In this document: positions 1 to 10,700 of the stretch, one piece after another | Layout of the letters: every line of letters begins with the position of its first letter | Position numbering within the stretch: position 1 is the stretch's first letter | DNA from: Cystobacter fuscus | GTDB lineage: Bacteria; Myxococcota; Myxococcia; Myxococcales; Myxococcaceae | Reading direction: 5' to 3' | DNA: 64,000 nt | Assembly: GCF_002305875.1 (NCBI RefSeq) | Contig: NZ_CP022098.1 | Location: 11,160,001-11,224,000 of the forward strand | The notes under the pieces: generated by a model | Seen by the model: the letters and a program-made list of their open reading frames with translations, nothing else | Databases searched by the model: none | What the model was told of the DNA's origin: nothing | Translations under genes and position numbers: made by a program

Positions 1-223
1 CTCCATTCACCCGAGGAGATGGCACGGTGGCTGGGGACTCTCACCGCCATGATGAACAACAGGCGGTGACGGCTCCCCGGCGGACTTCTTCGAAACTCGT
101 GCGCTCGTGTCGATTAAGCGGCGCTCCACCGGAGAGTGTCGGTTGTTCCCGACTTCCCGCAATGGCACATCATCGGGGTCTCCAACGAAGCGGCCGGGGC
201 CGGGGTCGCGGGGAAGGGATCCG

Positions 224-1681
224 ATGAAGAGTGACGGGACAGCTTTTCCAATCAAAAATATTCAACGACTCGTTCTAGGAGTCGCCGTGTTCCTGTCGGG
301 TGTGGCATTGGCCAAACCTCCCGCGGGAGGTGTGTTCTGCTCCACCTATCCCACGGCGCCCGCGTGCACCGGACAGCAACCATCTTGCAATTATTGTCAC
401 ATCGCACCACCGCAGCGAAATGTCTTCGGCGCTGGACTGGAGCCCCACCTGGCTCCCGGCGCGGCGCGCCCGTTGTCCGACACGGACTTCGCCTACGCGC
501 TCCCCACGGCGCTCAAGGCCGTCGAGACGGAGGACGCCGACAGTGACGGCGTGCCCAACCTCGTGGAGCTCCAACGCGGCACCTTCCCGGGCGATCCCAA
601 CAGCGTGCCCGTGGACACCGGCCGTTGCCAGGAGGGTGACAGCAATCCCCAGTACGACGTGTGCCGTCATGACGCGCGCTTCGCGTACAAGCGGCTCCTG
701 CTCGACTTCTGCGGCGTGCCGCCCACCTACACGCAGTTCGAGGAGTTCAGCGCACTGAGCGCCGACGCGCAGCGCGCCCGGATGGATGCCGAGCTGGACC
801 GCTGCACCCAGAGCGAGTTCTGGCGTGGCAAGAACGGGCAGTTGTGGAAGCTGGCGCACCCGAAGATCCGCCCGGTGGGCTCGCTCAAGGCGGGTGAGGA
901 GGACCCCGGTGTCATCGCCCTCGCCGACTACTACGACGACTACGCGCTCTACGCCTACGCGCAGATCGACGACCACGACGCGCGCGAGGTGATCACGGCG
1001 AAGTACTACGTGCGCCGGGAGACCCACCCCACCCGCTATACGGTGGTGCCGACGCTGCCGACACAAACCATGGATGAGCTGCACCGCGCGGGCAACATCA
1101 CCTCCCGGTGGAGCCTCCTCTATTTCGTGATGTTCAGCGCGCTGCCGCGCAACGCCGCGTCGCAAGCCTACCGGGCGTACCTGGGCCTCGACATCGCCAA
1201 ACAGGAGGGCCTCTTCAGCATCCCCGGCGAGCCCCGTGACTATGACCACGCGGGCGTGACCTCGCCTGGCTGCGCGGCCTGCCACGCGACGTTGGATCCG
1301 CTCAGCTACCCCTTCCGCAACTACGAGGGCCTGTCCTTCCCCATCAACCCCGATGCGCCCTGGGCGACCTACGTGCCCGACCGCATCGAGAAGCGCTTCG
1401 CCAACGTCACCCCGATCATCACCCAGATGCCGGAGACCGGGTACCTCTTCGGCCAGAAGGTGAACAACCTCGTGGAGTGGGCGGAGCTCGGTGCCAACAG
1501 CGATGCCTTCGCCATCGCCGCCGTCACCGACTACTGGAAGCTGCTCGTAGGCCATCCCCCCACCCCCGAGGAGAACGCTGAGTTCGTCTCCACCTGGAAG
1601 CGCTTCAAGGGCACGCACCAGTACCGCGTGCAGCGCATGCTTCATGACCTGATCCGCACGGAGTCCTACGGTGCGCCCTGA
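224..1681 (+). CDS. Secreted DUF1588-like protein with two CxxCH haem motifs
   Basis: A secreted protein of 485 residues. The start at 224 follows a GGGAAGGGA ribosome-binding site, and a signal peptide ends near the ALA-K junction at residues 28-31. Two c-type haem motifs are visible, CNYCH at residues 55-59 and CAACH at about 350-354. The second lies in a GCAACHATLDPLSYPF context resembling the DUF1588 family of large cytochrome-like proteins. Between them is an Asp-rich, calcium-binding-like stretch (DADSDGVPNLVEL). The stop overlaps the GTG start of the next gene, so the two are translationally coupled. A decayed DUF1501-like gene follows. Such genes often travel together in myxobacteria and planctomycetes, but the substrate is unknown. 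A periplasmic redox or structural role is inferred. Confidence 0.7.
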   Translation: MKSDGTAFPIKNIQRLVLGVAVFLSGVALAKPPAGGVFCSTYPTAPACTGQQPSCNYCHIAPPQRNVFGAGLEPHLAPGAARPLSDTDFAYALPTALKAVETEDADSDGVPNLVELQRGTFPGDPNSVPVDTGRCQEGDSNPQYDVCRHDARFAYKRLLLDFCGVPPTYTQFEEFSALSADAQRARMDAELDRCTQSEFWRGKNGQLWKLAHPKIRPVGSLKAGEEDPGVIALADYYDDYALYAYAQIDDHDAREVITAKYYVRRETHPTRYTVVPTLPTQTMDELHRAGNITSRWSLLYFVMFSALPRNAASQAYRAYLGLDIAKQEGLFSIPGEPRDYDHAGVTSPGCAACHATLDPLSYPFRNYEGLSFPINPDAPWATYVPDRIEKRFANVTPIITQMPETGYLFGQKVNNLVEWAELGANSDAFAIAAVTDYWKLLVGHPPTPEENAEFVSTWKRFKGTHQYRVQRMLHDLIRTESYGAP

Positions 1682-2345
1682 TTTCCTTCGCGTGTTGCTG
1701 TTGTCCTCCGCTTGTGTCCTCTCCGCGTGCCCGTCCCCCTCGCCCTCGGGGCCGGATGCCGGCACGCCGCCGCCCGCCGATGCCGGCACGGGTTCCTCCG
1801 GTGACGTGGCCCCCTCCTCGCGCAACAACCTGCGCATCATGAATCCGGAGCAGCTCACGGCCCACTTCGCCTCGGCGCTGTCCCTGCCGCCGGAGCAGGT
1901 ATGCAACGAGTTGGGCCAGTATTCCTGCGCGAGTCATGCGCACACCGTGGCCCTGGGCGGTGTCGAGCCCTTCGGCGTCGGTCTCTACGAGCCCCTGAAG
2001 ACCACGGGCGCGACGACGCCCAACGTCATCGACCGCATGGCCCTGGCGGCCTGCGCCCGGCGCGTCTCACTCGAACTCACGACCCCTGGGGAGGCACTCC
2101 TCTTCAAGGGCATCGAACTCGACGCGCGGGGGCGTCTGACCCACCGGGAAGGCGCGCCGGTCCGCGACGCCATCGCCTCGCTCTACCAGCGCGCCCTGTT
2201 GCGAAAACCCACGCGAACCGAGGTGGATACGTTGTCGCAACTGGCCACCCGGGTTGAGTCCATGGGCAGTCAGACACCGGGCCGCGACTGGATGACCCTG
2301 GCCTGCTTCACCGTCCTCTCCTCCGCCGAATCCGTCTTCTTCTAA
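1671..2345 (+). CDS. Putative lipoprotein of unknown function
   Basis: 224 residues, starting at a GTG that overlaps the end of the upstream haem protein by 11 bases. The N-terminus is a lipoprotein signal with the box VLSAC (Cys20), followed by a Pro/Ser/Ala linker, so the mature protein is probably anchored in a membrane. The body (roughly residues 45-224) contains LYQRALLRKPTRTEVD, which resembles the helical part of DUF1588/DUF1592-type proteins. I do not recognise a catalytic motif. The tight coupling to the haem protein suggests a shared complex or pathway. The next gene, 9 bases downstream, is a pseudogene, so the system may no longer be complete. Confidence 0.6.
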   Translation: MRPDFLRVLLLSSACVLSACPSPSPSGPDAGTPPPADAGTGSSGDVAPSSRNNLRIMNPEQLTAHFASALSLPPEQVCNELGQYSCASHAHTVALGGVEPFGVGLYEPLKTTGATTPNVIDRMALAACARRVSLELTTPGEALLFKGIELDARGRLTHREGAPVRDAIASLYQRALLRKPTRTEVDTLSQLATRVESMGSQTPGRDWMTLACFTVLSSAESVFF

Positions 2346-2354
2346 GGAAACGTC

Positions 2355-3167
2355 ATGTCACTGCGTAACAATGGACGGCTCTCGCGCCGGGAAGTCCTGA
2401 AGGCGTTGTCGATGTGCGCGGCGGGCTCCACGATGGGGCCCCTGTTGACGGGCTGCCGCGACGCGCTCACCACCCCGGCGGCACTCGAACCTTCGATGAC
2501 GCGGCGGCGCTCCGGCTCTGGAACGAGCAGCGCACCTCGGGGCAGGCCACGCTGGAGGTGCAGGACCTCATCAGCCGCCTCAACGTGATGCCCGACCAGC
2601 CGCCGAAGACGCCGCTCTCCGAGTACGGCCTGTCGAGTTCCCCGATGCGGAGCGACTGCGCGCGGTCTTCCCCCATTACATGTCGGATCCGGTGCAGGGG
2701 CAGGCGGCGCTGGCATTCCTGCTGCTCAAGCACCGGGTGTCGGTGTCGGTGACCCTGGGCCCATCGTTCAACATGGTGGTGACTCCCTCGTATGAGGTCA
2801 CCAATCCGCCGCTGGCCTACGACTTCAGCCACAATGATCACCGCTCCATCCAGGCCTTCATGTGGTCGCGCCTGATGGACACGATCGACAAGCTCATCGA
2901 GCTGCTCAAGTCGGAGCCCTTCGACTCGAGTGGTGAGAGCCTGTGGGATCGCTCGTTGATCTACATGGCGACCGAGTTCGGGCGCACGCGCTCGCGGCCG
3001 GAGGGTGCCACGGAGATGTTCGGCACGGGGCATGACCTCAACAACGGGTTCATGATCCTGTCACCGGGGGTCCGGGGCAACACGGTGCTGGGCGGCGTGG
3101 AGCCGAAGACCACGCCCGCGAAGGTGTCAAACGACTCGTGGGGCGGGACTTCGTGGTGCGCGAGTAG
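2355..3167 (+). pseudogene. Decayed DUF1501-like secreted protein (frameshifts and deletions)
   Basis: Remains of a secreted DUF1501/sulfatase-like protein. The beginning (2355 to about 2505) encodes SRREVLKAL and a lipobox-like LLTGC in one frame. About 2500-2640 continues in a second frame (LRLWNEQRTSGQATLEVQD). From about 2640 a third frame carries VFPHYMSDPVQGQAAL, YDFSHNDHRS and ATEFGRTRS, the last being the family's typical C-terminal motif. The ending RDFVVRE-stop at 3167 needs one further frame change. All three forward frames are used in order and the total (about 270 codons) is well below the usual 400-500. This is a pseudogene with several indels rather than a sequencing slip. It sits directly after two co-oriented secreted genes that would normally be its partners. 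Confidence 0.75.
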
Positions 3168-3176
3168 CCGGAAGGC

Positions 3177-4067
3177 TCAGTCCAGGTGGCGCCAGAAGGA
3201 ACCCCGCTCCGTGATGAGGTGCAGGGCCTCCCGCAGTTCCTCGTCATGCTCGGCGCGCGTGGCGAGGTTCGCCATCGAGACGATTCCCACGAACTGGCCG
3301 TCGCGTTCCACCACCGGCACGCGGCGCAGCCGATGGCGGCCCATGAGCATGATGACGGCGGGCAGGGTCTCGTGGGGTCGCACGGTCTCCACCTCGTCCG
3401 TCATCACATCCTGGGCATGGAGGCTTTCGGGCGCACGCCCCTCGGCCAGGACCCGGGCGATCAGGTCTCGCTCCGTGATGATCCCGCGCAGCCGTCCGTG
3501 CTCGTCCACCACCGGGACGGGGCCACGGTCCTCCTTCATCCGCCACGCCACCTCGCGCAGTCCGCTGCCGGGCTTCACGGTGCGCGTCTGGCGAGTCATC
3601 ACCTCACGCGCCGTCAACGGCTCTCGGGGCCAGCGGCGGCCTGTCAGAGAAGACAACTCCGAGGGGACGATCGGTGGCTCGCCAGCGCCATAGCGGTCCC
3701 ACGGGCGGTACTCGCGGGCCGGGTGCCAGAACCCCTGGGACGTGTCCCAATCCTGATCGCCCATGAGGGGTCCCTCCCCCAATCCGACGGCGTCACCCAG
3801 CGCGCGATCATCCCAGCCATAGGGCCCGTCAGGCACTCTCACGCTCGCATCCCTGGAGGGAAGCGCGTCGGTGCGAGGGTTGGCCATCCACATCTGGGCG
3901 GCGCGTTGGAAGCGGTCCTGGCGCAGCTCGGGGGGCTCGTCGCGCTCGACGCTCCAGCCGGTGACGTCCGACTCCGCGCGCTCGCTCGAGCCAGGAGGAG
4001 ACTCCGCGGCACGGCGATCCCGCTCCGCGGGGGAATGGGGTTCATTGGACTGGGGAAGCTGCGCCAT
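3177..4067 (-). CDS. CBS-domain pair protein
   Basis: 296 residues from the ATG at 4067, which has AGGAGGA about 6 bases upstream. The N-terminal half (1-150) is polar, charged and low in complexity, with no recognised domain. The C-terminal half holds two CBS motifs: roughly 150-205 (AREVMTRQTRTVKPGSG, PVPVVDEHGRLRGIITERDL) and 215-275 (AQDVMTDEVETVRP, RRVPVVERDGQFVGIVS). Paired CBS modules bind adenine nucleotides and usually act as energy or ligand sensors. No effector domain is attached, so the target is unknown. The gene is convergent with the preceding pseudogene, with only 9 bases between their ends. Confidence 0.8.
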   Translation of the reverse strand: MAQLPQSNEPHSPAERDRRAAESPPGSSERAESDVTGWSVERDEPPELRQDRFQRAAQMWMANPRTDALPSRDASVRVPDGPYGWDDRALGDAVGLGEGPLMGDQDWDTSQGFWHPAREYRPWDRYGAGEPPIVPSELSSLTGRRWPREPLTAREVMTRQTRTVKPGSGLREVAWRMKEDRGPVPVVDEHGRLRGIITERDLIARVLAEGRAPESLHAQDVMTDEVETVRPHETLPAVIMLMGRHRLRRVPVVERDGQFVGIVSMANLATRAEHDEELREALHLITERGSFWRHLD

Positions 4068-4244
4068 GAGGAGTCCTCCTGTCTGTGGCCAGACGAACCT
4101 CCTTGGTCCCCTCAACCCTGGAGCCTCCTGGCGCCATCGGCCACATAGAGGCGGGCGTGCGCATGCCCAGCCACCCCGGGCGCCAAGGAGGTGTTGGCGG
4201 CCTTGGATTGAAATGTGAGGATGACACCGTCAAAAGGAGTGGAC

Positions 4245-5096
4245 ATGAGCCAGGCCAGAGACTTCGCGCGACAGGGCTTCCTCGTACTCCCCGGGTTCGT
4301 CCCGGCGCACGCCTGCGAGGCCTTGAAGGCCCGGGCGGAAGCGCTCGTGGCGGACTTCCAGCCGGAGACCGTCTCCATCTTCACCACGCACGAGCAGAGC
4401 CGCACCTCGGACGAGTACTTCCTCTCCTCGGGGGACCAGATCCGGTTCTTCTTCGAGGAGAACGCCTTCCGCCCGGACGGCTCGCTGCGCCAGGACAAGA
4501 CGCTGTCCATCAACAAGATCGGCCACGCGATGCACGACCTGGACCCCGTCTTCGAGCGGTTCTCGCGCACACCGGAGCTGGCGACCCTGGCCTCGGAGCT
4601 GGGCCTGAAGCAGGCGCTGCTGCTCCAGTCGATGTACATCTTCAAGCAGCCCTTCATCGGCGGTGAGGTGAACAGCCACCAGGACTCGACGTTCCTGTAC
4701 ACGGAGCCCACCACCTGTCTGGGCTTCTGGTTCGCCCTGGAGGACGCCACGCTGGAGAATGGCTGTCTGTGGGCGCTGCCCGGCGGGCACGCGCTCGGAT
4801 TGAAGAAGCGCTTCGTGCGCGCCGAGGGAGGCGGCACGGCCTTCCAGGTGTTGGATCCCACCCCCCTGCCCGAGGAGGGCATGGTGCCCCTGGAGGTAGA
4901 GAAGGGCACGCTCGTGGTGCTCCACGGGCTGCTGCCACACAAGAGCGGCGCCAACACCTCGCCCAGGAGCCGCCACGCCTACTCGCTCCACCTCATCGAC
5001 GGCACCGCGCGCTACCCCGAGGACAACTGGCTGCACCGCGCGCCCACCCTGCCCCTCCGGGGCTTCGGCCCCCTCGCCACGACCTCGCCCGACTGA
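4245..5096 (+). CDS. Phytanoyl-CoA dioxygenase (PhyH) family protein
   Basis: 283 residues. The start at 4245 follows AAAAGGAGTGGAC; an upstream in-frame ATG at 4215 lacks a site. It matches the PhyH family of Fe(II)/2-oxoglutarate oxygenases. A His-x-Asp pair (HQD, residues 145-147) would bind iron, with a distal His in VLHGLLPHKSG (227 or 232). An Arg in the following SPRSRHAYS segment would bind 2-oxoglutarate. Length and order fit the family. Family members hydroxylate lipids, amino acids or natural products. No biosynthetic neighbours indicate the substrate here. It is divergent from the CBS gene. Confidence 0.8.
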   Translation: MSQARDFARQGFLVLPGFVPAHACEALKARAEALVADFQPETVSIFTTHEQSRTSDEYFLSSGDQIRFFFEENAFRPDGSLRQDKTLSINKIGHAMHDLDPVFERFSRTPELATLASELGLKQALLLQSMYIFKQPFIGGEVNSHQDSTFLYTEPTTCLGFWFALEDATLENGCLWALPGGHALGLKKRFVRAEGGGTAFQVLDPTPLPEEGMVPLEVEKGTLVVLHGLLPHKSGANTSPRSRHAYSLHLIDGTARYPEDNWLHRAPTLPLRGFGPLATTSPD

Positions 5097-5139
5097 AGGG
5101 CCGCGCCCCGGGAAGGAAGCCCCCGGGTGGATCCATCCC

Positions 5140-6741
5140 TCACGCCGCCGCCTTCAGCCCGTGCCGCACGGAGCCCGCGGACACGAGGTCGCGGGGACGA
5201 GCACCGCCGCGCTCGGAGTCATCCCCCACGCGGAAGAAGGACACCAGCCGCTGCAGCGCCTCCGCCTGCGCCGACAGCTCCTCCGCCGTGGACGCCAGTT
5301 CCTCGGAGGCCGACGCATTGCGCTGCATCACCTGGTCCACGAGCCCCATCGCCTTGTTGAGTTGCATCACCCCGTCGGCTTGCTCCACCGACGCCGCCAC
5401 CACCTCCTGCACCAGGTCCGCCGTCTTGCGGATGGAGGGCACCAGCTCATCCAGCAACCGCCCCGAGCGTGTCGCCACCTTCACGCTGCCCGAGGCCAGC
5501 CCCGAGACCTCCCGCGCCGCCGTCTGGCTGCGCTCGGCCAGCCTACGCACCTCCGTGGCCACCACCGCGAAGCCCTTGCCATGCACGCCCCCCCTCGCCG
5601 CTTCGATGGCCGCGTTGAGCGCCAGCAGGTTCGTCTGGTAGGCGATCTCCTCGATGATGGAGATCTTCTCCGCGATGGAGCCCATGGCCTCCACCGTCTC
5701 CTTCACCGCCTCGCCGCCCTCCCGCGCGTCCCGGGCGCCCTGCACGGCCATCCGCTCCATCTGCCGGCCGTGGTCGCGGTTCTGGGTGATGCTGGCCGTC
5801 ATCTGCTCCAGGCTGGAGGTGGCCTGCGCCACGCTGCTGGCCTGCTCGCTGGTGCCCTGCGACAGGCTCTGCGAGGAAAGCGACACCTGTGCCGATACCG
5901 AAGCCAATGAGTTGGCCCCCTCGCGCACCTCGCCGATGACCTGGGCCAGCTTGCGCACCATGCGCTCCAAGGCCACCAACAGCCGGCCCGTCTCGTCCCG
6001 CGCGTCCGAGGAGATGCGCACGGAGAAGTCCCCCTCGGCGAGACGATCAGCCACCGCCACCGCCTGTGCCAGTGGCTTGGAGATCGCCCGGGCGACGAAG
6101 AAGCAGAACAGCAGGCACACGGCGAGGCTGCCCCCCAGGACCCCGAGGATCCACCTGCGTGCCTCCTCGTGGGTGGCGTTCGAGTTCCCCACCGCCTTCT
6201 GGCTGGCCTTGTAGTTGATGTCCCTCAGCGCCCGCAGCTGGGTGTTCGCGGCGAAGAAGCTGTGGTGCGCTCGACCGGAGATGAGCTCCAGCGCCTCGGC
6301 GGACCGATTCGTGCTCGTGAGTCCGATGACCTCGTCGTGATCGACCACGTAGTTCTTCCAGAGGCTCTTGAACTCCTCGAGCGCGCGACGCTCCTCCTCG
6401 GAGGAGAGGTGTGACTCGAACCGCGAGAGGCCCTGCTCGAACTTCTCGAGGTCGCCACGCATCCGCTGCTCGTAATGGCGTTTGAGCTCTTCATCCCTCG
6501 CAAGGGCATGCAACAGCTCGACACGGCGGAAGCTCGACGCGCGATCGCTCGCGTCGGCGAGATAGATGATGCCCGGCAGCCGTTCCAAGGACACCTCATC
6601 GGATGCATCGCGCATGTCATCCATCCGCGCGATGGCGAAGAGGCCCTGGAAGGTGGAAAACCCCAGCAAGACGAGGAAGGCCACAAGGAGCTTCGAGGAG
6701 ATACTCAGATCACGGAACCAGCGCATGGGGGCATGCTCCAT
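5140..6741 (-). CDS. Methyl-accepting chemotaxis protein
   Basis: 533 residues with the classic receptor layout. A first membrane helix (about 15-33) is followed by a helical-bundle sensor region (about 35-190). A second membrane helix (about 193-215) leads to a HAMP domain and a long coiled-coil signalling domain. The signalling hairpin that contacts CheA/CheW is visible as [20 protein letters not shown]. The start may be Met1 (6741) or Met6 (6726). No other chemotaxis gene lies nearby, so this is an orphan receptor feeding one of the organism's chemosensory arrays. The ligand is unknown. Confidence 0.93.
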   Translation of the reverse strand: MEHAPMRWFRDLSISSKLLVAFLVLLGFSTFQGLFAIARMDDMRDASDEVSLERLPGIIYLADASDRASSFRRVELLHALARDEELKRHYEQRMRGDLEKFEQGLSRFESHLSSEEERRALEEFKSLWKNYVVDHDEVIGLTSTNRSAEALELISGRAHHSFFAANTQLRALRDINYKASQKAVGNSNATHEEARRWILGVLGGSLAVCLLFCFFVARAISKPLAQAVAVADRLAEGDFSVRISSDARDETGRLLVALERMVRKLAQVIGEVREGANSLASVSAQVSLSSQSLSQGTSEQASSVAQATSSLEQMTASITQNRDHGRQMERMAVQGARDAREGGEAVKETVEAMGSIAEKISIIEEIAYQTNLLALNAAIEAARGGVHGKGFAVVATEVRRLAERSQTAAREVSGLASGSVKVATRSGRLLDELVPSIRKTADLVQEVVAASVEQADGVMQLNKAMGLVDQVMQRNASASEELASTAEELSAQAEALQRLVSFFRVGDDSERGGARPRDLVSAGSVRHGLKAAA

Positions 6742-6825
6742 TATTCCAGACTGGGCGAGGACGAGCCCGGGGAGGAGTTCGAACCAACGCCTGCCCAGCC
6801 GGCGGGTTGGACCCTGTTCGAGCCC

Positions 6826-7485
6826 CTATGCCTTCACCAGCAGCCGAATCCCATACACCACCAGCACCAGCGCGAGCACCCGGCGGATGAGCGGCTCGCG
6901 CCGGGAGTAGGCCCGCCGGACGTGCCCGGTGGACAGGCCCCAGGCCAGCGTCCCGTACCACGCCATGCCGATCGTCACGACGCCCGCACCCGCCGCCACG
7001 CGCACCCAGGAGGGAATGCCCACCGCCACTGTGGGAGCGAGGAGGCTCAGGTAGAACGGCAGGGTGTTCGGATTGGACAGACTGGAGAACAGCCCGCTGC
7101 GAAAGGGCCGGGCCTCCTCCCCCGCCAGCGCCCGCTCCACCAGCGCCTTCTCCGGAGTCACGGCCGACTCCGCCGCGGAAGCGCGTGAGGCCGCCCGCGC
7201 GGCGAGCCATCCCCTCACGCCCATGTAGAGCAGGTACAGCCCACCCACGTAGCGCACGGCGCGCATCCCTCCCGGCAACCGCTGCAGGAGCACGGCGACG
7301 CCGCCCAGGGTGACGCACAGCCACGCCGCATTGCCCAGGGCAATCCCCAGCACGGCCTGGACCGCGTGCCGGCGCGAGGCGGACAGCGCCAGGCGCGTGA
7401 CGATGAACGTGTTCGGCCCGGGCGTGATGACCGCGAGCAGGTACAGGCCATAGATGGAAGCGAGCAGGGGGCCGGGAGGAGGCAT
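6826..7485 (-). CDS. LysE/RhtB-family amino-acid exporter
   Basis: 219 residues, polytopic with about six membrane helices. The N-terminal helix contains the family hallmark AVITPGPNTFIV, and GIALGNAAWL follows in the second or third helix. Family members export amino acids or small metabolites using the proton gradient. The specificity cannot be read from sequence. I take the ATG at 7485, preceded by GAGGTGGGGG; a GTG five codons upstream (7500) is the alternative. The gene is divergent from the large spermidine-synthase-like gene, leaving about 275 bases for both promoters. Confidence 0.87.
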   Translation of the reverse strand: MPPPGPLLASIYGLYLLAVITPGPNTFIVTRLALSASRRHAVQAVLGIALGNAAWLCVTLGGVAVLLQRLPGGMRAVRYVGGLYLLYMGVRGWLAARAASRASAAESAVTPEKALVERALAGEEARPFRSGLFSSLSNPNTLPFYLSLLAPTVAVGIPSWVRVAAGAGVVTIGMAWYGTLAWGLSTGHVRRAYSRREPLIRRVLALVLVVYGIRLLVKA

Positions 7486-7761
7486 GACGAGGACCCCCAC
7501 CTCATCACTCTTCCCGGGGAGGTGTCAGCCCCCCACCGCTCCAGCAACGCCTCGAAATGAGTTCGCCGTGTGGTCAACCCCGCGGGCAGAGCGGGGGAGC
7601 GAGCCCCGAACGAGGCGCTCGCCCGGCACCCGGTTCAGCGACTCCGAGGGCAAGGCGGCGACCACCCGCTCTGGCTCGTGACGAAGTCCTTTGTCAGGAC
7701 GCAACCCGGCTGATTCAATCGGACACGTCCGGGCCCACCCCGCCCCCTGAATCAGGATCCG

Positions 7762-10700
7762 ATGAACGCACGTGTCTGGAAGATTGCTCCCCTGCTGTTT
7801 GGCTCGGGATTTTGTGCCCTCGTGTACCAGACGGCATGGCAGCGGGAGTTGCGCCTCATCTTCGGAGCTTCCACGGCGGCGTCCGCCGCGGTGCTGGCCA
7901 TCTTCATGGGTGGCCTGGGCCTGGGAGGCGCCCTGCTCGGGGCGCGCGTGGACCGGCACAAGCGGCCACTGGCCTTCTACGCCGACCTGGAGCTGCTCAT
8001 CTCCCTGAGCGCGGCGGTGACGCCGTTGCTCGTGTGGCTGGCACGCACCCTCTACGTGGCCCTGGGCGGTACGGTGTCACTGGGCCTGGGCGTGGGCTCC
8101 GTGGTCCGGCTGCTGCTCTCGACGCTGGTGCTCGCGGTGCCCACGCTGCTCATGGGCGGCACCCTGCCCGCGGCCGCGCGCGCCGCGGAGACACCCGAGG
8201 ACGTGCGGCGCCGGGCACTCGCGGTGCTCTACGGCCTCAACACCCTGGGCGCCGTGGCGGGCGCCACCGCGTCCACCTTCCTGCTCTTCGAGGTGTTCGG
8301 CACCCGCACGACGCTGTGGCTGGCCACGCTGGTCAACGTGCTGGTCGCGCTCGTGGCGCGCTCGGTGGCGCGGAGTCTGCCCGAGTCCGAGCCGGACCAG
8401 GCGCGGGCCGCCCCCACCCCCGAGGACGCCAAGACACTCCCCCTGCCCCCGCGCGCCTTCGTCCTCACGGCGGCGGCCCTGGTGGGCTTCGCCTTCTTCC
8501 TCATGGAGATGGTGTGGTACCGGATGACGAGCCCCCTGCTGGGAGGCTCCACCTTCACCTTCGGCCTCATCCTGATGGTGGCGCTGGCGGGCATTGGCCT
8601 GGGAGGCGCGGCGTACGCGGCCTGGGGACAGACGCGTCCGGCCACCCTGCGAGGCTTCGCCCTGACGTGCATCCTGGAGGCACTGCTGCTCGCCGTGCCG
8701 CTGGCCCTGGGAGACAAGGTGGCGGTGCTCGCGACGCTGACGCGGCCCCTGTCCGTCTTCGGCTTCAGCGGCCTGGTGTTGAGCTGGACCCTGCTCGCCG
8801 CGCTGGTGGTGTTTCCCGCCGCCTTCGTCTCGGGCGTGCAGTTCCCCTTGTTGCTGGCGCTGCTGGGGCGGGGCGGCGAGCAGGTGGGCCGGCAGGTGGG
8901 CCTGGCCTACGCGTGGAACACCGTGGGCTCCATCGTGGGCTCGCTGGCCGGCGGCTTCGGTCTGCTGCCCCTGCTGACGGCCCCGGGCGTGTGGCGGACG
9001 GTGGGCGGGGTGCTGGTGGTGCTCGGCCTGGTGGCGGCGGGAATGTCCCTGCGCTGGGAGCAGGCGCCGCCCTCGCGGCTGCTCCCCTCGTTGTTCGCGG
9101 CCGCGCTCACCGTCGTCCTGCTCACGGCCGAGGGGCCCACCGCCGTCTGGCGGCACAGCGGCATCGGCGCCGGACGCAGTCGAGTGGAGACGGGCTCCAC
9201 CCAGGAGTTGCACGATTCCTCATCGCGGCTGCGCGGCTCCTTGCTGTGGGAAGCGGATGGCGTGGAGAGCAGCGTGGGCATCCTCGGCACGGACGGCCTG
9301 TCCTTCCACGTCAATGGCAAGTCGGATGGCAACAGCGTGGGCGATGCGAGCACCCAGGTGATGGGTGGACTCATCGGGGCCCTCGCCCATCCGAATCCAC
9401 GCCACGCCCTCGTCATCGGACTGGGCACCGGCAGCACCTCGGGCTGGCTGGGCTCGGTGCCGGGGATGGAGCGCGTGGACACGGTGGAGATCGAACCGGC
9501 CATCCTGGAGATGGCGCGCCAGTGCGCGGACGTCAACGAGCGCGTGCTGGACAACCCCAAGGTGAACATCATCTTCGACGATGCGCGCGAGGTGCTGCTC
9601 GCCTCCCACGAGTCCTACGACATCATCTTCTCCGAGCCCTCCAACCCCTACCGGGCCGGCATCGCCAGTCTCTTCTCCCGCGAGTTCTACCAGGCGGTGC
9701 GGCGGCGGCTGGCGCCCGGAGGCATCTTCCTGCAGTGGGTGCAGGCCTACGAGGTGGACGCACGCACGGTGCGCAGCATCTACGCCACCCTCACCTCCGA
9801 GTTCGGCGCCGTGGAGTCCTGGCAGACGCAGACCGGCGACCTCATCTTGATGGCCACCGCGGAGCCGTGGCGCCATGACCTGGAGCGCATGCGGGCCCGG
9901 GTGGCCCAGGAGCCCTACCGCCGGGCCCTGGCCACGACGTGGGAGACCACGGAGCTGGAGGGCGTCTTGTCCCACTTCATCGCGGGCCCGGCACTGGCCC
10001 TGCGCCTGTCCCAGGGACAGGAGGCGTTGATCAACACGGATGATCTGTCCTACGTGGAGTTCGCCTTCGCCCGCGGCGTGGGCCGCACGCACACGGGCTT
10101 CTCACCAGCGCTGTTGCGCCAGCTCGGCATCGACCTGGGCGCGGACCGGATGGAGGTGGAGCGAGGGACGGTGGACTGGCAGCGTGTGGAGGAGCTCCGG
10201 CTGCTCACCACGCAGTGGGACCCACCACGTCGGCCCGACCTGAACGCCAGCAAGCTCCAGGCCTACCGCGCCGTGTATGACGCCTATAACCGCCAGCAAC
10301 TGCCCGGGGCGTTGAAGCTGTGGCAGCAGACGCAGGCGCAGCCCCGGGACATCATGGAGTTGCGGCTGGTGGGCGAGCTCCTGGTCCAGCGAGGCGATGA
10401 AGCCGCCCTGCCCCTCCTGGAGCAGCTGGAAGTCTCGCTTCCCTTCGATGCCAGGTCCCTGCGCGCCCAGTGGTTGGTGGGCAAGGACCGCCATGCCGAG
10501 GCCACGCAGTCACTCGAGAGCGCCTTCGCCGTGCTTCACCAGGTGCCCTGGGGCAGCAACAACCTGCTCGAACGGGCCATGGCCCTGAGCGAGAGCATCG
10601 CCCGGAAGGACGCCGCCCTGGGAGAGCGGTTGTGGAACGCGCTGGCCCGGCCCTTCTCCAACCACCGGGGGGAGAGCAGCCGCAAGCAGACGCGCCTGGT

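Noticed and set aside
275-1906. Long minus-strand open frame of 543 codons
   Set aside because: It mirrors the haem protein and lipoprotein genes, has His/Arg/Gly-rich low-complexity composition and no family motif. It is a high-GC shadow.
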